Source: Larix sibirica (taxonomy: Eukaryota > Streptophyta > Pinopsida > Pinales > Pinaceae). Taken from it: a DNA stretch of 17,048 nt. Below the pieces are notes generated by a model. It searched no databases. It saw only the letters and a list, made by a program, of their open reading frames with translations, and was not told where the DNA came from. The position numbers and the translations under genes are program-made. The stretch covers positions 9,090 through 26,137 of the forward strand of contig NWUY0300036891.1 of the NCBI GenBank assembly GCA_004151065.3, given 5' to 3'. This document shows, in pieces, positions 9,160-17,048 of the stretch. Position 1 is the stretch's first letter. The number at the start of each line of letters is the position of its first letter.

Positions 9160-10374
9160 TTTCGAAAAAGTCATGATTTTTAAGAATAAGGCACTTATCT
9201 CTCTTATTTCTCTTGCAACCATCCATAAAAATAAAAATTAAATCTCTTTTATTTTTATTTTGTTTTAGTTGGTGAAATCTAACTCTAAAAGAAAATTCCC
9301 TAAAATATTTTAGATTTCACTTAGATCTATTACTAAATCTTGAATATCTTGAATATGCCTTTTTATTTTTGAATTTTTACTTCATAGATTTTTTTTTTAC
9401 TAAGTATTCCTTGGTAATAGCTTAAACAATTTTTATTTTGGAAAATTAATATTGAATAAAAATATGGAAATTATTGTCACTTTGCCCTTCATTTTCATAT
9501 TTATTTTTCATAAAAAATTTAAAAAATAAATTAAAATTTGTGCTTCATTGAATATCATATAAATTGAGAGATTTAGTATTTATCTCACAATTAGACACTA
9601 TTGCTAAATTTTTCTTGAGGTATTTATTGCAATTTTTGCAATCTGGAATTTTCCTAAAAAAAATAGGAAAATTTCCAGATTTAGTAGTTCTAGAAAATTT
9701 CATCGTTTTATCTCAGATTTAGAAAGAATTACTTTGCTGCAATTTTCTGCATTTTTCAACAATATATAACTCATAATTTGCAATAGCTAGTTGGGAAAAG
9801 TTTATAAGTTCAAATGTTATTTTTAATAATTTTCCTAGCTATTATAATTCTTGAAGTTTTTGCATTTTTTCTTATTTTTAGTAATTTCCAGAATTGTTTT
9901 TCCTTGTTTATATCTAATAATTTAAATCATAAGACACAAGGAGGAAATTTTTAGTGGTTTTAATTACTAAGCCGTTTGAGCTCTAATCACTAAGAACTAA
10001 TAATCTAAGTGTTATTTTGATTGTCTTGACATTTTGATTTATCTAACATAATTGGTTATTTCTATCCTTGCTAAGTCAATGGTTATTGTGCGTAATTGAT
10101 GAGGTATAATTGATTTAGTTGGATAACTAAAACACATTGCAAAATCATATATATCTTAAATTGGGGATTTGTATTGAATATATTGTGAAGCATTGCTATT
10201 GAATAGTAGAAGTAGTTCATTGACTAAATTTGAACATCTATTGTTAATGATTAGTTTACATGTGGTTTAAGATGTCTCTAAATACATGAGCTAAATTTAC
10301 ATTATATATTGTGCTTAGCAATAGTTTAGATTGATTTTAATATTGTCCTATCTTTTATCTAGACCAATGATAAT
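9160..10374. other. Very AT-rich DNA between the two LTR copies, unidentified
   Basis: T-rich tracts, no open frame of note, no tandem array and no similarity to either LTR copy. It could be the body of the SINE-like element plus old flanking DNA, or an unrelated insertion. One long hairpin at 9641-9680 is listed separately. ATCTTGAATATCTTGAATAT near 9338 is a trivial 10-bp duplication. Confidence 0.5.
9641..9680. repeat. Inverted repeat forming a 16-17 bp hairpin
   Basis: ATCTGGAATTTTCCTA (9641-9656) pairs with TAGGAAAATTTCCAGAT (9664-9680), with one bulged A and a seven-A loop. The arms are otherwise fully complementary. It is too short and isolated for a miRNA precursor call, and no MITE termini or duplicated flanks are evident. 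Confidence 0.75.
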
Positions 10375-10888
10375 TGTAGCATTCATCAAGGGCGGTTACT
10401 TCTTTATCGAATAATTCACAAATACTAATACTCCATTAGTAATTCACATAACATGAAATATCATAATAATTCATGTAACTATAGCAACATATAAACATTT
10501 TACAACAACATATATGAAGTTTACAACAATACATAAGTAATTTAAAATCACAAGAAGAATACCTCGGTATAAGAATGACGAAGAAGTCCAAACTGAAGCA
10601 AGCCTCCATATTCCCTTCGAGTTGCTTCCCTCTTCATTGCCCAAAGCAGAACCATGGTTTTACCTCCCAGGGAACTAGGGGCCTAGTCGGCTCCCTAGCC
10701 CTAGGAAGCCATGCAAATGGTCTCCTGGCCCTTAGTGCCCAAGACCCCCAAAGAATAGAATAATGATGCACCAATATGTTGTGTATGAAATCTTCCAAGA
10801 GTTCTTAAACTCTCCCAGCTCTTCAAAATTTCTCCTCCCAAAATCTCCTCCTTGAAAACAAATCTCCTCCTTCCATTCTCAAATCTCC

Positions 10889-10896
10889 TATTTATA
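10889..10896 (-). promoter_or_regulatory. TATA box of LTR copy B
   Basis: Minus strand TATAAATA followed by GGAGA, a good plant Pol II TATA element. Transcription would begin roughly 30 bases further on (near 10860) and enter the R/U5 part of the LTR. In copy A the aligned position reads GATAAACAGGAGA, so that promoter has lost its TATA core. Confidence 0.6.
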
Positions 10897-11211
10897 TCAA
10901 AAGTCCTCATCCTCCTCCTCATCCACATTTTTTTTAGATTAAATTCCAATAGAATAATATTCAACAATCAATAAATTTATTTTCTCAAAAAATAACAATT
11001 TGATTTAAATGAATAAAATAATAATAAACATGGTTGCAAAGTCTCACTTTTCATGCTACCATCTTAAATGCACCTATGACAACTCTTTTCTAAAAATTTG
11101 TGCAACCTTATCTGTCCATTCATTTCTATTATCCTCCCACCCACAAGGTCATTGAAGATATTTATTATATATCATATCATATTATGTACAAATATACACA
11201 ATATCTCAATG

Positions 11212-11228
11212 ATATATATATATATATT
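11212..11228. repeat. (AT)8 microsatellite
   Basis: An uninterrupted alternating AT tract inside LTR copy B, in a region already rich in TATAT words. Confidence 0.9.
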
Positions 11229-12624
11229 CAACAATTCATGAAATTCATTTAAATATTAAATATATTCAGTAGTCAACAAAACCATACTATATATACAACC
11301 CTTATATACATACTATGTAACACTTCGTTAATCTATTTGACGTACATATAATACTTCAACAATAATTTAAATTTCAACATGTGGTTAATAGTTCAACAAT
11401 TTGTCAACAAACTAATTATACTAATGTACTCATACTAATGCATTAATCAACCAATCAATCATACTAATGTACTCATGAAATGACGTATACGGTCAATGTA
11501 TATGTCTCAATCGGGGGTACTAATGATCACTTTTAATGCTCATAATGTATCATAACTATATGCTTGCAAACAACATATAGAAGAACAATTTGCATCATTC
11601 ATCATTCATAATCATTCATAAAAAAACAATAGAAAAATTATGTCAACATAACGATGCAACTGATCATATAATCATGATGGTTAATAACAATCAAGAACAC
11701 CATCCAATCCATCATTGGTTCGATCATCCCATAAGTACTCCAGCCACCTAATCACCAGTACTTCCATCTACTAACCTCACCATCTTGTCCTCTACTGCAA
11801 TATACTGTGGCGTGGTCTATACCGACCTAACCACATACAGAACCCATAAGTGGAAGTGTCGACAAAGATTCCCTAGTAGGAACCCACTAGTCACCATCAC
11901 AAATATAGGGGAGTGTGATTAGCACAACCCTCCCATGACTCTGGGTTTCGTAGGATACACAATGGGAAACTCCTCCATCCCCCCTGATATCACTAGGGTC
12001 AACACCCTTCATCAACCATATTGTGTAATCATTGTTTTAAGAGTCCCGTCATCGAACAACCACTATGGGCAAGATGTAAGTCTTGGATAAGATTACACTC
12101 GCCCACAAATCATAACAATGTTTGGAAATCACAATGTAAATCATAATAAAACTAATATTATGTCATTATCCTCCCGATGTCTACGACATCAAGAGTACCT
12201 CAACATTTACATAAATCCAATTATCTCGTAGTCGACCAATTTGTAGGTCGGTTAACCAACAACATATATTTTATGCAATAACACATCTAACTGTGACAAA
12301 TGATAATCTATATCATTAATGACATGTAAATAAGCACATTCATTATTGTGCATCAAGTATTGTATTAGATCAACATCCATTGTATAATCCACGTGCCACG
12401 TTCCACATTTAATTTGCATGCTCAAATGAAATCACATATTCATCATCATTAATAACATAAAATGGTAAAATTCCTATACTATTCACACATAGACAGGTTC
12501 AACCATTCACTTAACAGTAGTGTTAATCAATCCAACCAAGTCCAATGGATATTAAGCAAATGAATGCTAAGATAAATGGCATTTATTGTTTTAGTTATTG
12601 AATGTCAAAGTATGGGGCGTTACA

Positions 12625-13285
12625 TCCTTGTACTGAAAAATAATCTAGAAAAAAATTGTACTACTATTTAATGTGATGCACTTGGTCAAAAAGCACTTAA
12701 TATCTGCAAGAGTCTAAATACCCCTCAAATTATACATATGCAATTGGATCAATGGTTTTAATGGAGATTTTCATCTAATAAGTCAATAAATTCATTGACC
12801 ACATTATTTTTCAAGACTATGATCCAAATGTTATATGTGCTCAGTATAGACACTTGGTCATAGTAGCTCAATTGTGCTCGAAACAAGTCAAGAGTGGAAA
12901 ACAATCCAAGAGGCAGCAATGGAAATTGTAAATAGAGGATCATGAGATAATTATTGAGAATGTGTCACCAACATATTTCATCTTAATTGAAAACATTGCT
13001 CGAAGAACATTTATTTGCATGGGGTGTGAACATAGAAATGTTATATATTTGAGTTTATAGTATTGGGCTATATTAAAATCATTAAAGTGAATTTTAAATT
13101 GAATAGAACTATGAATTTCTACACGTGTTACAATCACTTGTTCTATTTTTATTATCTTCATCTTAAACCATGTTCTAGATTTATAATTATACTCTTGGCT
13201 TTATATACAAGCTAAGATTTATCAAGAAAATAAAATTCATTGGTTGACATTTCTTGGACACAAATGTGTTATCCTTGTTAGTCGG
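12625..13285. other. AT-rich DNA flanking LTR copy B, no gene
   Basis: Open frames here are short and have no recognisable composition or motif. No repeat shared with the rest of the window was seen. Confidence 0.6.
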
Positions 13286-13366
13286 ACCTAACATATTCTA
13301 ACCTATCTTATACTAGCCTAACATGCCTAACCTAGTCTAACTTACCATAGTCTAATTAAACCCTAA
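13286..13366. repeat. Degenerate CTAAC / CCTAAC-rich tract
   Basis: About eight CTAAC, CCTAAC, TCTAAC or CCCTAA words occur in 80 bases, at irregular spacing of roughly 6 to 16 bases, ending in TTAAACCCTAAT. The words resemble the plant telomere repeat CCCTAAA and the CCTAACC-like interstitial repeats, but only one full CCCTAA is present. It is best called a degenerate simple repeat; a relic interstitial telomere-like block is possible. Confidence 0.45.
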
Positions 13367-13553
13367 TATCTATAGCCTTAATTCTAATTATGAAGCCCTT
13401 TAATGCCAACACCTCTCTTTTCTCCAACTATTTATTTATCTATATTACAATATTTGCCCTGCCCTTAGTTACATTAGCTAGGTATATCAATGCAAAGGTT
13501 GTTTGAAATTCAGTTCTCGTATTAAGAGATCTAGTGGCTCCCCTCAAAGGAAT

Positions 13554-13610
13554 GGGAGATTCTTTTTTATCCATCATCTAGTGGGAGATTCTTTTTATCC
13601 ATCATCTAGT
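13554..13610. repeat. Recent tandem duplication, 29 and 28 bp
   Basis: GGGAGATTC-T(n)-ATCCATCATCTAGT occurs at 13554-13582 and 13583-13610. The two copies are identical except for one T in the poly-T stretch. The near-perfect match shows a very recent event or one shielded from drift. No gene is involved. Confidence 0.93.
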
Positions 13611-13851
13611 GTGATAAAGGAGACACTATCTATAAAGTTGATTATTTCACATGGAAGTCCACCTATTTGGGATCCAATAAGAAAGATGGAGTTAACCATT
13701 CATAGTATTAAAGGGATCTAGTCCCTTTGGACAAGTTAGATGTCATAATGTAATTAGGCTCATTCGAAATTCCAACAATTTCAAAGAGGCTTGAACATCA
13801 ATTTCATTAAATGTGGTCTTATGGACAAGAATCCAAAGTAAGAAACTACAA

Positions 13852-14139
13852 ATTTTGATTTTGAACATGAGAATATTAGTGTTTCTAAAGTGAAAATTTG
13901 GATTTCAAAAGTGTGATTATTGGTTTTCAAAGGTGTGAATTTCAATTGTGATACTATGAATTTCAAATAATTTTGATTCCAAAAGTGTAGTTTTCGATTC
14001 CAAAAGTGTGAATTTCATTGCGATACTGTGAATTTCAAATCATTTTGATTTTAAAAGTGTGAATTTCGATTATGGAAGCATGAATTTTAAAATCCAAGTG
14101 TCAATTCCAATTCCAAAATTGTGAATTTTGATTTCAAAG
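13852..14139. repeat. About 24-bp tandem array with 72-bp higher-order period
   Basis: The core GATTCCAAAAGTGTGAATTTC and variants recur about every 22-25 bases. A larger unit, GATACTATGAATTTCAAAT...TTTTGATT, occurs at 13950 and GATACTGTGAATTTCAAAT...TTTTGATT at 14022, exactly 72 bases apart, i.e. three sub-units. Sub-units within a 72-mer differ more than successive 72-mers do, which is the signature of higher-order satellite-like amplification. Edges decay gradually. Some copies run in frame for short distances, but stops occur on both strands. Confidence 0.8.
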
Positions 14140-14795
14140 AGTCAGTATCAAATTGCTATAATGTGTATTTAGATTTAAATATTTGAAAATTTTTTAATGT
14201 GTATATATTATGTAAATCCAAGATTAATGTATAGTGGGAAACATTTTATTTTTGTTTGTGCATGGGTTATATCACTATTACATACATTGTTAAATATATC
14301 AAGATTGAAGAGATTCAATAAAATAAAAACAAGTGATAACAATCAAATTGCATTGTAGAGTTGTACTTTTGCATAAATATTTAAGGCATGGTACAATAAG
14401 GTTCCATATAAACAAAATGAAAGGTACGAGTTGGTCATTTTTACCAACTTCCTCACCTTAAGTGCAAATGCCATAGATTGTTTATTGTGGAAAATTTATT
14501 GGTAAAACCCATATCCCATGCCGAGATACGAGACATCAATTGACCTTCAATAGATTTATCTGAAGCAATAGATATTAATTAAAATTGCCTAAGTGTATTT
14601 TATGAGTTCTTAAATGAAACGAGTCATTAAAAATTTACAAGCATGGAAGTTCTTCTATTGAATCAAGTCTCATTAATCAACGTCACTCTCACTCTAGCGA
14701 TTATGCTCCATATGTTCTTATTGTGCCTTAATTGCTACAAATGACTTCTTAGTTATTTGTATTTTCTCTCTTGTCCATATTACCTTTGGTGACCA
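14140..14795. other. AT-rich DNA, no gene recognised
   Basis: No frame, RNA gene or repeat is supported here. It separates the 72-bp array from the decayed minus-strand coding remnant. Confidence 0.55.
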
Positions 14796-15546
14796 CTATG
14801 ATGCTATTAACATCAATGAACATATCTTATTTCGAGCCAACAACCGTATGTCCTTTTCTTCTTCTTCTTCTTCTTCTTCAATTTGAACAACTTTGTACCA
14901 AACTTTGTTTACCTTTAATGTCCCAATTGGCTTCCACGATTCAAACTCTAACTTGCAAGACTCATAAGTAGCTTCTAGATATCAAAAAACACTTCCCTTT
15001 TCCCTACTCAACCATATCACACAATTTGGATTTTATGATTGTACCATAGGTATTTGTCTCTCTGCAACATAATCCTTTGGAGAGAATGGATCTCTATGCT
15101 TGTAGAACATAGAGATCTCTTGCATATCATCTTACTTGTAGAACAAACATTTTTTTTAAAGATACAGTTTTTAATAACCTTCATGCAATGGGTATTTTGA
15201 TGTTCCCCTATTGTAAAACAAAACTCAATAACAATCCACCATTGGTTCTTCAAGATCCTTGAGATATTTAACTAATCAAGTTTCATTAAATTTTGAACTC
15301 ATATCCAAAAAGGAAAGGCTAAAGTAGTTGAAGTCCCTAGTCTTATGTGTATGTGTAAGCATGCCCTTCAAAGAAGTTGGTAGATTTGCGACACTAATAA
15401 TAACCTTTTCTATCTCAACCAACCTTGGTATAGAAGTCTGACTTGTCCATCTTGTCATGAACACTGCTCAAATAAGTGCTTGGATTCTTCTCGAGCATAG
15501 TATCCTCATCAAGTGTGAGCCTAGGGAAGGGTTGACTAACCCTTTC
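14796..15546 (-). pseudogene. Decayed minus-strand coding remnant, unidentified protein
   Basis: Reading leftward on the minus strand, 15546-15418 is open for 43 codons and reads like protein (DEDTMLEKNPSTYL, then HDKMDKSDFYTKVG before a TGA at 15415-15417). A shift into the next frame near 15440 gives IPRLVEIEKVIISVANLPTS and continues in one frame to the TAG at 14796-14798. That frame has about seven in-frame stops, but the pieces between them look coding: LVKYLKDLEEPMVDCY, DDMQEISMFYKHRDPFSP, LEFESWKPIGTLKVNKVWYK and finally a run of eight Glu followed by KDIRLLARNK. Several stops are TGA or TAA that could derive from CGA or CAA by C-to-T decay, as in methylated transposons. No catalytic motif is visible. 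It could be a degraded retroelement gag-like region or a retro-copied host gene; I cannot choose. Confidence 0.4.
14856..14879. repeat. (TTC)8 microsatellite
   Basis: Eight uninterrupted TTC trinucleotides. On the minus strand they are GAA codons and fall in frame within the decayed coding remnant, giving eight consecutive Glu residues. Confidence 0.95.
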
Positions 15547-15566
15547 TCAAATAAGTGCTTGGATTC
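15467..15566. repeat. 21-bp exact direct repeat, 79 bases apart
   Basis: The 21-base word starting CTCAAATAAGTGCTTGGATT is found at 15467-15487 and again, identical, at 15546-15566. Flanking bases differ, so either a 79-bp segment was duplicated and then diverged, or a short copy was inserted. The first copy lies inside the minus-strand coding remnant, and the second marks its upstream limit. Confidence 0.85.
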
Positions 15567-16870
15567 AACCCTTAAGCCAACCCTTCACCAATCTCCCCCT
15601 CAACGAGAATACTATGTGGTGAGTCGAAGAGTTACAACGATATATGGGTTGTTGAATTCCCTAACTTATACTTAAATTATTGCCAAGGGAGTGTATACTT
15701 ATGAGGTGTTGTGCATTGTATATGCAAAAACAAAGGACCCAATCATTGTTGAAATGTGCTTTCTCTTGATTTATGAATGTTGTGGAATATGAATGCAACT
15801 ATGGTGATCAATTGAATCTAACAGTATTGTAGGTTTATGTAGCATAAGTTGTTCAGTACATGAAATACCTCTTGCCTCTTAAGGCTTAATGTTGTGGAAT
15901 GCCTTCACATCTCATAAACTTAATGTAATTGTTGAAACTAAAAAGCCACTGGAAAATAATGTAGAAACAAAATCTAATCTAATGAAATAAATTAAATTGA
16001 TTCCTTATCCAACTACTTGTTGTGGCATACTTGAAGAGGAATCATACACCACTTGACGTAGGAAGCCTATTCTACGAAAAGTAAGAAATCCACTTTATAG
16101 TGTGTTGTTCACACCAACACATTGATTCCTCAGCCAACCACATGGTCATGGAATGATGGAAGATAAATCCGCAAGTATCTGCAATGTGAAATGAATGCAT
16201 AGTGAATTCTTTAGCCATGGAGCATGCACATGAAGAATCCATGGATTCATAAACAAATGCAACAGTAGAATCAAATAAAATAACAAGGAACATACAACAA
16301 AAATAGTGAAAGAAAGCTACAACTATAAAAAAAAAAAATAACAAGCAATCTCCTCTATGGGTAGAAGGGATTCAATAGCCAATTGTAGCTTTGGAGCAGG
16401 CCCTTACTCCAAACCAAGCAAGGTGTTGAATTCCCCAAAAAGAAACACTATTCACAACAAGTAAGTTAAAATGATATCTCTGGTTTTACATTATTTGAGA
16501 AATTTGAAATTAAAATCTTCTGATGAAATAAAACTAGTTCTAATCTCCAGTGTGATGAGGAAAGTAACACAAGCACTGATCCACCATAATTGTTTGAATG
16601 AATGCATGGGTGCATTGCAAACTTGTGGTAGTCTCAAATAACTTGCCAAAGAACTAGTTTTCAAGTTATCTATTATTATTGGGTGCTCTAAGGGAGTTTT
16701 CACCCAAGGAATTTTTTTAATTACAAAAGGGTACCTGCCAACAAGTTGTTTTTCAAGCAATCCACTACCTTACAATGTCCCGTGCCTTTTATTGTAAGAT
16801 CATTGTTTTTTTTTAATTTATTTTTCTTTCTATTTATTTTCTTATTTGAGATGGCCTTTACTTCTCTTGT
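15567..16870. other. No gene recognised; possible polypurine tract at its left edge
   Basis: On the minus strand 15587-15605 reads GAGGGGGAGATTG, similar to the polypurine tract that precedes the 3' LTR of many plant Copia elements. No LTR pair or integrase/reverse transcriptase motif supports it. The open frames at 16072-16344 and 16491-16760 (minus) have no domain-like composition and probably arise by chance. A12 at about 16327-16338 is a simple run. Confidence 0.4.
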
Positions 16871-16894
16871 ATTGAAGGCATAGGTGCCTTCAAT
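16871..16894. repeat. Perfect 10-bp hairpin with 4-base loop
   Basis: ATTGAAGGCA (16871-16880) and TGCCTTCAAT (16885-16894) are perfect reverse complements separated by TAGG. There is no U-run expected of a terminator, and no transcript is known here. Confidence 0.85.
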
Positions 16895-17002
16895 CACAAT
16901 AAACTATCTTGGACTTGGTTACGCTTGAAAGTTTTCACAAATGATGCCTTGTCAATCCACAAGGAAAAGTTTCATGGACATTCCACCAGGGTAATTTTTA
17001 GG

Positions 17003-17023
17003 GGCGAAATTTCGCCAATTGGC
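17003..17023. repeat. Two overlapping perfect palindromes
   Basis: GGCGAAATTTCGCC (17003-17016) is a 14-base palindrome, and GCCAATTGGC (17014-17023) is a 10-base palindrome sharing GCC with it. They are the most GC-rich symmetric elements in the last kilobase. They could be a dimeric protein-binding site or chance; the window ends 25 bases later. Confidence 0.8.
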
Positions 17024-17048
17024 TATTTTTATTGTCTAGTTAATCTCA

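Larger units (their letters stand above)
10375..12624 (-). mobile_element. LTR copy B, nearly full-length LTR (probably solo), minus orientation
   Basis: The right edge is GGGGCGTTACA, so the minus strand starts TGTAACGCCCC, a classic plant LTR start. The left edge TGTAGCATTCATCAAGG at 10375 matches the start of copy A (TGTGTAGTGTCCATCAAAG), giving an LTR of about 2.25 kb. The minus strand shows a TATA box at 10889-10896; the distance from TATA to the LTR end is about 515 bases here and about 557 in copy A. There is no primer-binding site to the left and no polypurine tract to the right, so it is not flanked by an internal region and is best read as a solo LTR. The five bases on each side (ATAAT and TCCTT) differ, so the target-site duplication has decayed or a boundary is off. 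It contains a 43-bp-spaced direct repeat of ATACTAATGTACTCAT (11418 and 11461). Confidence 0.6.

Noticed and set aside
10575-10967. Overlapping plus and minus open frames of 62 and 88 residues
   Set aside because: They lie inside the LTR promoter/R region of copy B and are explained by its low stop density; no gene product is supported.
8628-12175. ATTATCCTCCC repeated at 8628, 11128 and 12164 as polypurine tracts of nested elements
   Set aside because: The first two are simply the same position in the two LTR copies, and none is followed by an LTR start that is repeated elsewhere in the window.
13503-13721. Plus-strand 72-residue open frame
   Set aside because: It spans the 28/29-bp duplication, whose copies fall in different frames, and shows no protein-like features.
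16072-16344. Minus-strand 90-residue open frame with a Phe/Val-rich hydrophobic start
   Set aside because: The hydrophobic start is encoded by an A12 run and nearby A-rich DNA read on the opposite strand; no downstream domain, upstream exon or promoter is visible.
16491-16760. Minus-strand 89-residue open frame
   Set aside because: No recognisable motif, no splice signals, and length within what chance allows in 17 kb of six-frame sequence.

Overview
The window looks like non-coding nuclear DNA from a large-genome land plant. It is clearly AT-rich, has no dense gene set, and carries eroded LTR-retrotransposon sequence with an initiator-Met-tRNA primer-binding site, a tRNA-derived SINE-like fragment, many microsatellites and minisatellites, and pieces of decayed coding sequence. 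A seed plant with a big genome, possibly a gymnosperm, fits best; the species cannot be named from the sequence. Single N calls at 2951 and 9099 point to a draft assembly. I see no intact protein-coding gene, rRNA, complete tRNA, CRISPR array or bacterial-type operon.

Layout. 1-2570 is unique-looking AT-rich DNA with two degenerate minisatellites (1460-1665, 1853-1946). 2641-2955 is a diverged tandem repeat of about 194 bp. It abuts a 5'-truncated coding remnant (2955-3406, + strand) that ends in a very acidic tail and is followed by a 3'UTR-like stretch with a short A run (to 3682); this looks like a processed pseudogene or a last exon. 3683-7740 holds five further short tandem arrays (49, 25, 32, 46 bp units and a TG run) and scattered tRNA-like B-box motifs, but no gene.

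7745-12624 is the mobile-element core. A primer-binding site (7745-7759) abuts an LTR in minus orientation (copy A, 7760-about 9066, truncated in U3). A second, longer diverged LTR of the same family lies at 10375-12624 (copy B, minus), with a TATA box and a terminal CA. They are separated by a SINE-like fragment (9076-9155) and 1.2 kb of AT-rich DNA of unknown origin. Copy A has gained a 4 x 56 bp tandem array that copy B lacks.

12625-17048 holds a degenerate CTAACCTA-type tract (13286-13366), an exact 28/29-bp duplication, a 24-bp array with 72-bp higher-order periodicity (13852-14139), and a minus-strand decayed reading frame (14796-15546) with a Glu run encoded by a TTC/GAA microsatellite. 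Two perfect inverted repeats lie near the right edge.

No set of genes here works together. The recurring theme is turnover of repeats: old retroelements, retro-copied or broken coding pieces, and frequent local tandem duplication with units of 25-72 bp. I did not find a convincing new biological system; the two decayed coding remnants and the LTR pair are the items most worth a search.
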